Positions 15,564-24,402 are shown, counted from the stretch's first letter. The stretch: 64,000 nt of DNA from UBA2387 sp019454665 (GCA_045862995.1 BTVX01000003.1:124001-188000), one strand, 5' to 3'. Notes: a model not told the origin generated them from the sequence alone. Made by a program: numbers and translations.

Positions 15564-17021
15564 ATGACCGAAAAGCAAGCACGCTTGGCGAAGTGCCTCC
15601 TTGCGGCCGGCGTGTTTGCCGCCCTTTGGTTCTCGCTCGGGCACCTCACCGAGACGCAACGCGTGGTGGCCGCCATTTTCGGTTGCACCGTCACGTTGTG
15701 GGCGACCGAGGCGTTGCCGACGGCCGTCACCGCCCTGCTCAGCACGTGCCTGCTGATCCTGTTCGCCGGGATCGAATACAAGGTCGCGTTCGGCGCCTAC
15801 GGCAACTACATCATCCACCTGTTCATCGGCAGCTTCATCATCGCCAAAGGCATCGAGACCACAGGGCTCAACAAACGCATCGCGTGGAACATCCTGAAGC
15901 AGCCCTGGGCGACCCGCTCGCCAGCCATGTTGATTTTCACGTTGGGCGCGATCGTGCTCCTGATCTCGTCGTTCGTCTCCAACACGGCGACCACGGCCAT
16001 GATGCTGCCCATCGTCATGACGCTGCTCGTCGCGCTGAAGGTGGACACGGGCGACAAGCCCTACGCGGCGGGCGCGATGCTGATGCTCACGTGGAGCGCC
16101 AGCGTGGCCGTGGGCACTCCGGTCAGCACACCGCCCAACATGATCGGCATCGGCCTGATCGAAGAGGCGACGGGAACGCGCGTCGGCTTCGGCCAGTGGA
16201 TGCTGTTCGCGGCTCCCGTAAGTCTGGCGATGCTTGCCGTGGCTTGGCTGATCGTGGCCGTGTTCTTCCGCAAAGGTTCGCCGGATGTCGCCTCGGGCCA
16301 CCAAGCCGCGATCGCCGAGGCGTCCCACCTCGGGCCCCTTCGTGCCGGAGAGCGCAACGTCCTCATCGCGTTCGCCGTTGCCGTCCTGCTGTGGCTGACG
16401 CCCGACATCGTCCCCCTGTTCGCGGGCAAGGAAAGCCCGATGGGCGAATTGGCGGGCCGGGTCAACTCCGCCGTCGCCGCCCTCATCGCGGCGGGGCTGC
16501 TGTTCCTGCTCCCCGACAAGGACACCGAACAAGGCGTCACGATGACGTGGAAGCAGGCGCGCACGATTGACTGGGGCACGATCCTCCTCTTCGGCGGCGG
16601 CTTGGCGCTGGGCGACGCGATGTTCAAGTCCGGTTTGGCCAAGGCGTTTGGCGAATGGGCGGTGCTCACGACGGGGGCGAACAGCGTTTGGACGATCTCG
16701 TTCGTGATGATCGTCGCGGCCATCCTGATCAGCGAACTGGCCAGCAACACGGCTTCGGCGACGACGATGGTGCCCGTGGCCATCGGATTGGCGCAAGGCG
16801 CGGGCGTGGACCCGACCATCCCCGCCATCGCCACCACGGTCGCATCGAGCCTCGGTTTCATGCTGCCCATCAGCACGGCGCCCAACGCGATTGTTTATGG
16901 CAGCGGGCTGCTGCCGGCCAAGGCGATGATGCGGGCCGGCATCCTCATCGACATTGCGGGAGCGTTGATCGTTTTCGGCGTGCTGCGCGTCACGCTTCCG
17001 GCCCTTGGATTCGGCGGGTGA
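15564..17021 (+). CDS. DASS/SLC13 family carboxylate transporter
   Basis: 485 aa with about 11-12 hydrophobic segments. The two SNT signatures are VSNTATTAMMLPI and ASNTASATTMVPV; re-entrant-loop elements are SASVAVGTPVSTPPNMIGIG and LGFMLPISTAPNAIVYGSG. SLC13 carriers take up di- or tricarboxylates (or sulfate) with sodium. The second SNT has A before SNT and no PxA, so the exact substrate is not predictable. It is divergent from pheA and convergent with the DUF262 gene (16 nt gap). Confidence 0.9.
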   Translation: MTEKQARLAKCLLAAGVFAALWFSLGHLTETQRVVAAIFGCTVTLWATEALPTAVTALLSTCLLILFAGIEYKVAFGAYGNYIIHLFIGSFIIAKGIETTGLNKRIAWNILKQPWATRSPAMLIFTLGAIVLLISSFVSNTATTAMMLPIVMTLLVALKVDTGDKPYAAGAMLMLTWSASVAVGTPVSTPPNMIGIGLIEEATGTRVGFGQWMLFAAPVSLAMLAVAWLIVAVFFRKGSPDVASGHQAAIAEASHLGPLRAGERNVLIAFAVAVLLWLTPDIVPLFAGKESPMGELAGRVNSAVAALIAAGLLFLLPDKDTEQGVTMTWKQARTIDWGTILLFGGGLALGDAMFKSGLAKAFGEWAVLTTGANSVWTISFVMIVAAILISELASNTASATTMVPVAIGLAQGAGVDPTIPAIATTVASSLGFMLPISTAPNAIVYGSGLLPAKAMMRAGILIDIAGALIVFGVLRVTLPALGFGG

Positions 17022-17037
17022 CGGCACTGACAGCTCT

Positions 17038-18204
17038 CTATCTGTTACCTTTCGCTTGGTTGTGGGTCCTGCAAAGCATCTGGCAATTGTCCGCCGTGCT
17101 CGAACCGCCCTTGCTCCAGGCCGACACATGGTCGGCGTCCATTTCGTCGAACTTGTAGATTCGGCCCTTGTTCCCGTCGTGCCCAAGAGCGCAGAGCGGG
17201 CAGTTCGACTCACCCTTCGCCTTCGCCTCGGCAGTCTGCATCTCGTAGACCGACCGCTTCGTCGCTTCGTCGAAGACGCGGACCTCCAAGAGCTTCGGAT
17301 CCTGCTGCCCGCCCAGGATGTACTCGAAAACGCCGCGGCGCCTCTTGACATACGGATCGGCATAAAGCCGCTTCACGTCGGCAGACACCTGGGCGGGGTC
17401 GTAAGCCTTCGCGCCGTGCTCCTCGTAAAGCCTTCCCCATTCCAAGCCCTGCATCTCCTTCTCCACGTCCCGGAAGACCCCCGAGACCCAGTCGATGACG
17501 GTGTTGAAGTACGTCTTGAGTTCCTTGATGTTGTCGTCGAAGCGATGCTGGCTCATGTAGCCGCCGATATCGCCTTTGCTCACCCACTCCAGCGCCCGCT
17601 CCAAGAAGTCCTGTCGGTTGGCGCTGCCCTTGATGTACGCGCTCCACTTCTGGATGTTCGCGTTCTGGCTGTTGCTGAACTCGGCCTTGGCGAGCGTCAC
17701 GAACGGGCCGGAGTACACCGCGTTGAGCAGTTCTTGCTCGTTGAGCGGAACCCCGGCGATGTTGATCGTCTTGAACCACTCCTTGATCTGCGTCTCCGTG
17801 CCCTCGCACTCGTAGATGAGGAGCCTCGACTCCATGATTCGTTTCTTCTGGTCGGCAGGGAGGCTGTCGAAGTACTGCGGGTTACCGCCGTCCATGATCG
17901 CGAACTTGCCGGTCACAAAGCGCCCGATGCTGGTGATTCGCTGCTGGCCGTCGAGCACTTCGAACTTGTCAGGGCCGACTTTGTTGAAGTAGATCAGCCC
18001 GAGCGGATAACCCTGCAAGAGCGAATGAATGACCGCCTGCTCCTTCTTGCCTCCGCCGTCGGCGTAGATGTAGTTCCGCTGATACTCCGGCTGGATGGTT
18101 AGCTTTCCGCTAAGCCCGTAGAGCCCCTTGCCCTCCAGTTCGTTGTACACGAACCCCTTGCAGATGTCGGCGACGGTGATCTCGGTTCTCAGGATAGTAG
18201 TCAT
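17038..18204 (-). CDS. DUF262 plus HNH endonuclease protein, probable restriction partner
   Basis: 388 aa. N-terminal DUF262 (ParB/Srx-like NTPase fold) with IQPEYQRNY, SLLQGYPLGLIYF and the motif DGQQRITSI; the C-terminus (about 330-388) is an HNH nuclease with a CPLC zinc pair, DADHVSAWSKGG and NCQMLCRTHNQAKGN. This build resembles GmrSD/BrxU/SspE-type nucleases that cut modified or unmodified foreign DNA. It follows an EcoRI-type adenine methyltransferase gene by 12 nt on the same strand, so the two form a likely restriction-modification pair in which DUF262 NTP turnover may gate the nuclease. Codon and base use look less GC-rich than the neighbours, hinting at transfer. Confidence 0.8.
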   Translation of the reverse strand: MTTILRTEITVADICKGFVYNELEGKGLYGLSGKLTIQPEYQRNYIYADGGGKKEQAVIHSLLQGYPLGLIYFNKVGPDKFEVLDGQQRITSIGRFVTGKFAIMDGGNPQYFDSLPADQKKRIMESRLLIYECEGTETQIKEWFKTINIAGVPLNEQELLNAVYSGPFVTLAKAEFSNSQNANIQKWSAYIKGSANRQDFLERALEWVSKGDIGGYMSQHRFDDNIKELKTYFNTVIDWVSGVFRDVEKEMQGLEWGRLYEEHGAKAYDPAQVSADVKRLYADPYVKRRRGVFEYILGGQQDPKLLEVRVFDEATKRSVYEMQTAEAKAKGESNCPLCALGHDGNKGRIYKFDEMDADHVSAWSKGGSSTADNCQMLCRTHNQAKGNR

Positions 18205-18216
18205 AGGCTTGTTTCC

Positions 18217-19356
18217 TCAGCGGCGGTGGCGGATCAAAATCCGCACGTAGGTGGGCTTCCCGTTGATTGCCCCGTCCTTGTCCTTGATCAGCCCATGCGG
18301 CTTGGATGGTGTCGCCAAGTTCACTCGGAAGTCGTTTGCATTGAGGATCTTGAATTGCTCTGGGTTGTACTTGTCGAGGAAAGTGATGGGGACGCCCATC
18401 GCGCCGTCGTAGTCGCTGGGGATCGCGTCGGTGAACGGCACTTCGATGGCGTCGTAGTTGTCGTACCGGTCGTACGCCGCCTTGCCCCTGATCTCCTTGT
18501 GCTTGCTGAACTTTAAGTTGTCTTCCATTGTCATGAGGGGCAGGATCTCGTGACGACGCCCATGGTCTAGATTCGTAAACCAGCCGACGTTCCGGAACTT
18601 TACAAGCCCGGTGGCGGGGTCATAGACGCCAGCCGCAAACTCCCGCTCGCCGCCGGCTGGAATGCTGAAGTACGCGTTCCCGTTAGCGAACCCTGTCCCC
18701 AGCCACATTTCGTTCGCCCTGATGAGCGGGAAAATCTCCTTGTACGTGATGGCGTTCTTCGGCCCCACGATGATGAACTTCTTCCCGTGCTCCATCAGTT
18801 GCGCGACGTACTCCCGAAACAGGGAGAAGGGCGGGTTGGTGACCACGATATCCGCCTCCTTCAGCCGTTCGACGCACTCGGGGCTCCGGAAGTCGCCGCC
18901 GCCCGCGAGGGGTGTGCGGGAGTGCGGGTTCTCCTTTAGGAAGAGCATTACATCTTCGATCCCGACTGCGCCATCGCCGGTCACGTCCTTCACTTTCTGG
19001 ATTTCGACGGCGATGGCCTTGGGCTTGACTCGCTTGCCGTTCCCATCGTGGTATTCCGGGAACAAGGTGTCCTGCCCCGCGATCGGCGAGCCGTCGTAAC
19101 TGGTCGTGACGAGCTTCTTGAGGCCGAGCTTGTTGAAGTTGGCGGCGAAATACTTGAAGAAGTTGCTTTCGAACGGGTCATCGCAATTGCAGTAGACGAT
19201 CTTGCCCCGGAAGGTGTCGGGATCGAACTCGAGATAGGCCTCGACCTCCTTCTGGATGTCCACGTACTGGGTGTAGAACTCGTCCTGCTTGGCCTTCTTG
19301 GCGTCGGAAAGGGCTCGGTTTGCCGGTGCGGAGGACTTCGATGAGCCTGTGCTCAT
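18217..19356 (-). CDS. EcoRI-family adenine-specific DNA methyltransferase
   Basis: 379 aa from the ATG at 19354-19356. Family blocks are QDEFYTQYVDIQKEVEAYL, KIVYCNCDDPFESNFFKYF, the catalytic VVTNPPFSLFREYV (motif IV NPPF) and GPKNAITYKEIFPLI. These match the M.EcoRI-like family that methylates N6 of adenine. Between the cofactor and catalytic parts is DVTGDGAVGIEDVMLFL, which looks like a dockerin or EF-hand calcium loop; I believe related methylases carry a comparable segment, but cannot check. Downstream is a DUF262-HNH gene, probably the nuclease. A TACAAT box lies 5 nt before the start, suggesting a leaderless mRNA. Confidence 0.85.
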   Translation of the reverse strand: MSTGSSKSSAPANRALSDAKKAKQDEFYTQYVDIQKEVEAYLEFDPDTFRGKIVYCNCDDPFESNFFKYFAANFNKLGLKKLVTTSYDGSPIAGQDTLFPEYHDGNGKRVKPKAIAVEIQKVKDVTGDGAVGIEDVMLFLKENPHSRTPLAGGGDFRSPECVERLKEADIVVTNPPFSLFREYVAQLMEHGKKFIIVGPKNAITYKEIFPLIRANEMWLGTGFANGNAYFSIPAGGEREFAAGVYDPATGLVKFRNVGWFTNLDHGRRHEILPLMTMEDNLKFSKHKEIRGKAAYDRYDNYDAIEVPFTDAIPSDYDGAMGVPITFLDKYNPEQFKILNANDFRVNLATPSKPHGLIKDKDGAINGKPTYVRILIRHRR

Positions 19357-19361
19357 GGCCC

Positions 19362-19367
19362 ATTGTA
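19362..19367 (-). promoter_or_regulatory. -10 box TACAAT of the methyltransferase gene
   Basis: TACAAT ends 5 nt before the methyltransferase ATG; there is no SD sequence. The region to the divergent metallophosphatase gene is only about 115 nt. Confidence 0.45.
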
Positions 19368-19458
19368 GCCGATGTTGCGCGTCCGGCTCGCTGAGGCTCG
19401 TGAGTGGGTCGGCGGTTCCCGTGGGATGTCGACGACGCGTTTCTGGGCACGGCTTGTC

Positions 19459-19464
19459 TAAACT
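19459..19464 (+). promoter_or_regulatory. -10 box TAAACT of the metallophosphatase gene
   Basis: TAAACT ends 7 nt before the ATG at 19472, again without SD. No good -35 box is visible. Confidence 0.35.
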
Positions 19465-19471
19465 AGACCGC

Positions 19472-20842
19472 ATGCGGTTGGTTTGCTTGGCGCTCTCGTT
19501 GCTCGTCGCGTCCTCGGTCCTTGCCCACGAGGTGCCCGTGCAAACGGCCGCCCCGGACCCCAAGCTGGTCGAGCAATACCGGCCCACCGAGTTCCCCGAC
19601 CGGATCGTGCTGACGTGGGCCGCCGACCCCGCGACGAGCCAAGCCGTCACGTGGCGGACCAGCGCCTCCGCCGCCACGCAGCGCATCGAGATCGCCGTCG
19701 CCGAGGATGGTCCCGGCTTTGCCGCCAAGGCGCGATCGTTCGCCGCCGAGACCGAGGTGCTGACTACCGAGATCAGCGACGCGCGTTACCATTCGGCCGT
19801 ACTTCGCGGCCTCAACCCCAAGACGACGTACGTTTATCGCGTTGGGGCGGGAACCCAATGGTCGGCGTGGCAGGAGTTCACCACCGCCGCCGACCGGCAC
19901 GAGCCCTTCAGTTTCATCTACTTCGGCGACGCCCAGAACGACCTCAAGATGCACTGGTCGCGCGTGATCCGGCGCGCGTTCCGCGACGCCCCGACGGCCC
20001 GCTTCTACTTGCACGCGGGCGACCTCATCAACCGCGCCGATGCCGACCTGGAATGGGCCGAGTGGCACGAGGCGGGCGGCTGGACGAACGGTTCCATCCC
20101 GAGCGTGCCGACCCCCGGGAACCACGAATACACGTCCGGGCGGCTTTCGAAGAACTGGCGGCCGCAGTTCACGCTGCCTCAGAACGGGGTGCCGGGGCTG
20201 GAAGAGACGTGCTACACGGTGGACTACCAGGGCGTCCGGCTGATCTCGCTCGATTCCAACCGCATGCACGCCGAGCAGGCGATCTGGCTCGACCGGGTCC
20301 TTTCGGACAACCCGAACCCGTGGACCATCGTCACGTTCCACCACCCCGTGTTCTCCACGGCGAAGGGACGCGACAACAAGACGTGGCGCGAGACCATTCA
20401 ACCCATTCTCGACCGGCATCGCGTGGACCTGGTCTTGCAGGGCCACGACCACGCCTACGGCCGCTCGAATCTGGTGGTCGGCGCGAACCACCGCACCCCG
20501 GCGGGAACGGTGTACGTTGTAAGCGTTTCGGGACCGAAGATGTACAACCTGGAGCCGCAGGACTGGATGGCCCGCGCCGCCGAAGACACCCAGCTTTATC
20601 AGATCGTCCGGGTCGAGGGCAACGTGTTGCGCTTTGAAGCCCGGACGGCGACCGGCACGCTTTACGACAGCTTCCGACTCACCAAGCGGCGCGGCAAGCC
20701 CAACCGGCTGGACAACCTGATCCCCGCGACGCCCGAGCATCGTCGCCCGCCCGCCCGTGCAGGCGGTGGCACGTCGGCGGTTTGGCTGCTGGGCATCGCG
20801 GCACTCGGCGGCTTGGTCCTTGCCAGGCGAAGCGCGAGCTAG
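19472..20842 (+). CDS. Anchored purple-acid-phosphatase-like metallophosphoesterase
   Basis: 456 aa. Signal peptide (MRLVCLALSLLVASSVLA), then a fibronectin-type N-terminal domain (RIVLTWAADPATSQAVTWRT, LNPKTTYVYRVG), then the two-metal phosphoesterase domain with IYFGDAQND, HAGDLIN, PGNHEY, FHHPVFST and GHDHAYGRS. This is the domain order of purple acid phosphatases, which hydrolyse phosphate esters outside the cytoplasm. The C-terminus AVWLLGIAALGGLVLARR after a Gly-rich stretch looks like a membrane anchor or sorting signal. Convergent with pepF. Confidence 0.88.
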   Translation: MRLVCLALSLLVASSVLAHEVPVQTAAPDPKLVEQYRPTEFPDRIVLTWAADPATSQAVTWRTSASAATQRIEIAVAEDGPGFAAKARSFAAETEVLTTEISDARYHSAVLRGLNPKTTYVYRVGAGTQWSAWQEFTTAADRHEPFSFIYFGDAQNDLKMHWSRVIRRAFRDAPTARFYLHAGDLINRADADLEWAEWHEAGGWTNGSIPSVPTPGNHEYTSGRLSKNWRPQFTLPQNGVPGLEETCYTVDYQGVRLISLDSNRMHAEQAIWLDRVLSDNPNPWTIVTFHHPVFSTAKGRDNKTWRETIQPILDRHRVDLVLQGHDHAYGRSNLVVGANHRTPAGTVYVVSVSGPKMYNLEPQDWMARAAEDTQLYQIVRVEGNVLRFEARTATGTLYDSFRLTKRRGKPNRLDNLIPATPEHRRPPARAGGGTSAVWLLGIAALGGLVLARRSAS

Positions 20843-20860
20843 GCCCGGGCCCCGTCCGAG

Positions 20861-22672
20861 CTACCACGAACGGGAGGCCCACAACCTCTCGAATTCGGCG
20901 ATCATGGCTTCCATCGCGTCGAAGCCGCCTTGCCAGAACTCCGGCGAGGCGAGGTCTACTCCCACGGTCGCCATCAGTTCCTTGGGAGTCAGCGAGCCGC
21001 CCAAGCGCAGGAGTTCCACGTACTTCTGTTCGAACTCGGGGCCCTCGGTCTTGGCGCGTTGGTACAGCGAGAGCGTCAGCAACTCGCCGAACGCGTATGC
21101 GTACACGTAGAACGGCGCGAAGAAGAAGTGCCCCACGTAGCTCCACCACCGGCGGTGCTGCTCTTCGAGGATCAGACTGTCGCCGAACATGGCCTGCAAC
21201 TGCTCCTGCCAATAGTCGCCGAACTGGTCGGGCGTGAGTTCGCCCTCCTCGCGCCGATGGCGGTGGCACTGCTGCTCGAACTGGTACATCGCCGCCTGCC
21301 GGAACACCGAAGCGAACATGCCCTCGATCTTCTCGGCGTAGAGCGCGAGTTTGTCCTTGGGGCTGGCGTCGGCCACGAGCTTCTCGAACACCAGCATCTC
21401 GCCAAAGATGCTCGCCAGTTCGGCCAGCGGGAGCGACCCGTGGAAGTTGAGCAACGTCTGCGCCCGGCTCAGCGAACCGTGGACCCCGTGGCCGAGTTCG
21501 TGGGCCAACGTGCCGACGTCCTGCATCTTGTTCAGGTAGGTCATGAACACCACGGGGTGGGTGTCGGGCGTGTTGTAGCTGCAATACGCGCCGCCCAGCT
21601 TGCCCTTCTTCGGTGCGGCGTCAATCCAGTTGTTGTCGAAGAACTCGGCGGCGCGCCGCTCGAGCTCCTGCGAGAACTCGCCGAACGCCTCCAGCACCAT
21701 CGCCTTCGCACGGTCGTACGGGACCTCGGCTTCGGCTTCGAAGAGCGGCGCGTAGCGGTCCACGTGCGTGAGTTGCGGCAGACCAAGAATCTCCCGCTTG
21801 ACGCGGTAGTAGCGCGCGCACAGGCCGTAATTGGCCCGGCACTGCTTCACGACCAGGTCCACCACTTCGGGATCGAGTTCGTTGGCCAAGTGGCGGGAGT
21901 GCTCGGGGAAGGGGTGCTTGCGCAACCGATCGCCCACGGCCTTGTCCTGCAAGAGCGTGTTGTACGCGAACACGATCACGCGCTCCAATTCGGCGAGCCC
22001 GTTCGAAAGCGAGTCCGCCGCCGCCTGTCGCACCGCTCGATCGGCATCGCGCAGCAGGGTCAGCACTTCCTGCTCGGTCTTCTCCTCGGTCTCGCCCGTG
22101 GCGGGGTTGACGAACTTGAAGACGTGGTTGGCCGTGAGTTCTTCGAACAGGCGCACCCAGGCGCGGCAGCCCGTGTTGGCCGTCTCTTCCAGGATGACCT
22201 CCTCGGGCTCGCTCAGGCTGTAGGGGCTGGCGATGCGCGTGTTCGGCACGAAGTGCCGGTAGTTGGCGAGCCGATCGTCCGCGAGGCACCGTTCGATGGT
22301 CTCGGCGGCTGCCTTCTGAAGTTCGAGTTCGAAGAACAGCAGGGTCACACGGGCCTCGGTGGAGCGCTCCATCTGCTTCTGCAGGAACGCGCCGTAGGCG
22401 GGGTCTTCGGAGTTCGTGCTGAACACGAGGTTGGCGTAGCCGCTTGGCTTGTGCATCTCCTGCACGATCCCCTCGTATTCGGTCAGCGCGGCGAGCAGGG
22501 TCGCGGCGTCGAGGTCGGCCGAGGCGATCTTGCCCTTGTAAGCTGCGGCGAAGGCGGTGGCTCGTTCGCCCACCTCGCGCCAGGTGGCTTCGATCTTGGG
22601 GTCGTCGAGGCCGGAGAACAGGGCGGATAAGTCCCACTTGACTTCGTTGGCGGTGGCGGGTGCGGCGGACAT
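20861..22672 (-). CDS. pepF: Oligoendopeptidase F (M3 family)
   Basis: 603 aa, no signal peptide, so a cytoplasmic peptidase that degrades short peptides. The zinc motif is LAHELGHGVHGSLS (HExxH) with the third ligand in ELASIFGEMLVFE; other family blocks are AYCSYNTPDTHPVVFMTYL and FYVYAYAFGELLTLSLYQ. Length matches PepF/PZ-peptidases (about 600 aa). No SD; a TAGAAT box ends 7 nt before the ATG, so leaderless translation is likely. Confidence 0.93.
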   Translation of the reverse strand: MSAAPATANEVKWDLSALFSGLDDPKIEATWREVGERATAFAAAYKGKIASADLDAATLLAALTEYEGIVQEMHKPSGYANLVFSTNSEDPAYGAFLQKQMERSTEARVTLLFFELELQKAAAETIERCLADDRLANYRHFVPNTRIASPYSLSEPEEVILEETANTGCRAWVRLFEELTANHVFKFVNPATGETEEKTEQEVLTLLRDADRAVRQAAADSLSNGLAELERVIVFAYNTLLQDKAVGDRLRKHPFPEHSRHLANELDPEVVDLVVKQCRANYGLCARYYRVKREILGLPQLTHVDRYAPLFEAEAEVPYDRAKAMVLEAFGEFSQELERRAAEFFDNNWIDAAPKKGKLGGAYCSYNTPDTHPVVFMTYLNKMQDVGTLAHELGHGVHGSLSRAQTLLNFHGSLPLAELASIFGEMLVFEKLVADASPKDKLALYAEKIEGMFASVFRQAAMYQFEQQCHRHRREEGELTPDQFGDYWQEQLQAMFGDSLILEEQHRRWWSYVGHFFFAPFYVYAYAFGELLTLSLYQRAKTEGPEFEQKYVELLRLGGSLTPKELMATVGVDLASPEFWQGGFDAMEAMIAEFERLWASRSW

Positions 22673-22679
22673 GCGGAGG

Positions 22680-22685
22680 ATTCTA
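22680..22685 (-). promoter_or_regulatory. -10 box TAGAAT of pepF
   Basis: TAGAAT ends 7 nt before the pepF ATG with the spacer CCTCCGC and no SD. Confidence 0.45.
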
Positions 22686-22758
22686 GCCTAGCCGACCGAT
22701 GATCCATGGGACGAAACGCCGGAACTTCGCGCACGCGTGGAGCGTTCGGGGTACTGTC

Positions 22759-22774
22759 GGAGACGGAAGTCTCC
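22759..22774 (+). repeat. Small hairpin in the leader of the Cys-Cys protein gene
   Basis: GGAGAC-GGAA-GTCTCC forms a 6-bp perfect stem with a GNRA-type loop, ending a few bases before the TAGGAG ribosome-binding site. It may modulate access to the ribosome site or protect the 5' end. Confidence 0.4.
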
Positions 22775-22791
22775 CTAGGAGTATTTCGCGA

Positions 22792-23235
22792 ATGAAGACA
22801 TTGATCCTGTTTGCGCTGGCGGCCTGTACCGCCCTCGTCGTGGCCCAAGCCCCCGCCAAGAGTGACTGTTGCGAGTCCAAGAAGGTCGTCGCCCAGGTCG
22901 AGAAGGCCAAGAGCGAGTGCTGCGACTCCAAGGCGAATCCGCTCAAGATCTACAACACCAAGGAAGAGGAAGCCTTCTTCGCCGAGGCCCGACGCATGGA
23001 GCTCGGCGGCAAGGACGAGTGCTGCAAGTCCACCGAAGCCAAGGTCCTCGCCAAGGGCGCCCCGGGCTGCTGCAACGCCCCCGGCGAGCAGGCCAAGTTC
23101 ATGGTGAAGGTCGGCAAGGAGACCAAGTACTTCGGTTGCGAAGGTTCGGCCGGCAAGTTCGTCGCCGAAGCCAAGACCAAGGGCCTGAAGCCTGGCAAGG
23201 TGCAGAAGGTCGCTGGCAAAGTCGCCATCAAGTAA
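22792..23235 (+). CDS. Secreted Cys-Cys repeat protein, possible metal binder
   Basis: 147 aa, SD TAGGAG about 10 nt upstream. Signal peptide MKTLILFALAACTALVVAQA. The mature protein has four vicinal cysteine pairs in similar context: DCCESK (26-27), ECCDSK (43-44), ECCKST (77-78) and GCCNAP (93-94), plus C116 in KYFGCEGSAGKF, which resembles the YHS/TRASH metal-binding pattern. Very lysine-rich. I do not recognise the family. Vicinal Cys pairs suggest thiophilic metal binding (Cu, Zn, Hg, As) or a redox role. A strong terminator follows, so it is a single-gene unit. Confidence 0.7.
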   Translation: MKTLILFALAACTALVVAQAPAKSDCCESKKVVAQVEKAKSECCDSKANPLKIYNTKEEEAFFAEARRMELGGKDECCKSTEAKVLAKGAPGCCNAPGEQAKFMVKVGKETKYFGCEGSAGKFVAEAKTKGLKPGKVQKVAGKVAIK

Positions 23236-23262
23236 GCCGCCCCGATTTCGGGACCTGAGTTA

Positions 23263-23304
23263 CGAACCCTGCGAGCCCATCGGCTCGCGGGGTTCGTCGT
23301 TTTA
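23263..23304 (+). terminator. Rho-independent terminator
   Basis: GAACCC-T-GCGAGCC pairs with GGCTCGC-G-GGGTTC around the loop CATC, followed by GTCGTTTTA. It ends the Cys-Cys protein gene and may work in both directions. Confidence 0.8.
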
Positions 23305-23359
23305 GGGGCCTGGTGCGCCGACGCGCCTTGCCGAACGCCCCGCACATCCGGCGGATGGC

Positions 23360-24352
23360 CTAGAGCGGCTCGGCGCAACCCGAAGCCGCGCTGTTGCGCC
23401 CGGCTTCCACGATGCGCACGGCGTCTGCCGAGACCACGGGGTGCAGCATGCCCTCCGGTTCGCCACCTGTTGCAAGCAGCGTCGCGAAGTATGCCGCTGG
23501 CGATCGAACGTCCAGATCGGGTGCTTCAACCACCTCGACCTCGCGCCCCGCGCGGTAGATGCGCAGCGTGTTGCCGTAGACCCCGATCGTGCCGTCGCGC
23601 CCGTGGACGACCGGGTTGGCGCTCTCGTCGAACCCGTAGGTGGCCCACGTGCCTTCGAGTTCGGCCGTCATCTTGGGGTAGCGGGCCAGAAGGATCGCGT
23701 GATCGTCGGGCAGGTCGTAGGACTTGGTGAAGTTGTCGCGCACGCCGAACACGCTCGACGGCATGCCGAACAGCCATCTGCTGAGCACGGCCCCGTACCC
23801 GCAGAAATCGGCCAATGCGCCGCCGCCGTTGCGCTCCTCGTCGTAGAGCCAACCCACGAACCACTCGTCGCAGCCGATCTCTTTGGGTCCGTGGTGCCCG
23901 TTGCGGAAGCGGAAGTGAAAGACCGGGCCGATGACTCCCGAATCCAACTGGCGCTTGAGTTCGTGGACCCACGGCGACCAGCAGAACGGCCAGTTGATCA
24001 TGAGGAGCTTGCCCGAGGCGCGCTGGGCTTCGAGCATCCGCTCGGCGTCGGCCACGTTGGCGGCCATGGCCTTCTCCACGAGGCATGGGATGCCTTTGCC
24101 AAGGGCTGTCACGGCGATCTCGGCGGATTCGCGGTTGTCGCTGGTGACGACGAGGGCATCGAGCGTCTCCTTGTCCAGCATCTCGCGCCAGTCGGTGTAG
24201 GTTCGGGCAAACCGGTCCTTGGCGCGTTCGAGCAGGGGAGTGTTGTCGGCGACGGCGGTGAGTTCCGCCCCCTCGACCTTGGCCCACGAGTCAATCAGGC
24301 CCCAAACGTGGCCGTGAATGAGTCCGGCGACACCGACGCGGAGTGAGTTCAT
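23360..24352 (-). CDS. Gfo/Idh/MocA family oxidoreductase
   Basis: 330 aa from the ATG at 24350-24352, with GGAAGG upstream. Rossmann start LRVGVAGLIHGHVWGLIDSW, then ALVVTSDNRESAEIAVTAL, IPCLVEKAMA (the EKP-like motif with A for P), and a C-terminal alpha/beta domain with FRNGHHGPKEIGCDEWFVGW and GGGALADFCGYGAVLSRWL. Such enzymes oxidise or reduce sugars and polyols with NAD(P). The substrate cannot be told. It stands alone, divergent from the winged-helix/nucleotidyltransferase pair; the palindrome at 24403-24431 lies in the shared region. Confidence 0.85.
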   Translation of the reverse strand: MNSLRVGVAGLIHGHVWGLIDSWAKVEGAELTAVADNTPLLERAKDRFARTYTDWREMLDKETLDALVVTSDNRESAEIAVTALGKGIPCLVEKAMAANVADAERMLEAQRASGKLLMINWPFCWSPWVHELKRQLDSGVIGPVFHFRFRNGHHGPKEIGCDEWFVGWLYDEERNGGGALADFCGYGAVLSRWLFGMPSSVFGVRDNFTKSYDLPDDHAILLARYPKMTAELEGTWATYGFDESANPVVHGRDGTIGVYGNTLRIYRAGREVEVVEAPDLDVRSPAAYFATLLATGGEPEGMLHPVVSADAVRIVEAGRNSAASGCAEPL

Positions 24353-24402
24353 CGGCCTTCCGGTTCCACATGCGCCCGCTCGCTCCTGCTGTGGTCCCAA
24401 GT

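Noticed and set aside
14376..17363. 995-codon open frame including pheA
   Set aside because: Only the pheA part is coding; the upstream two thirds are antisense to the carboxylate transporter.
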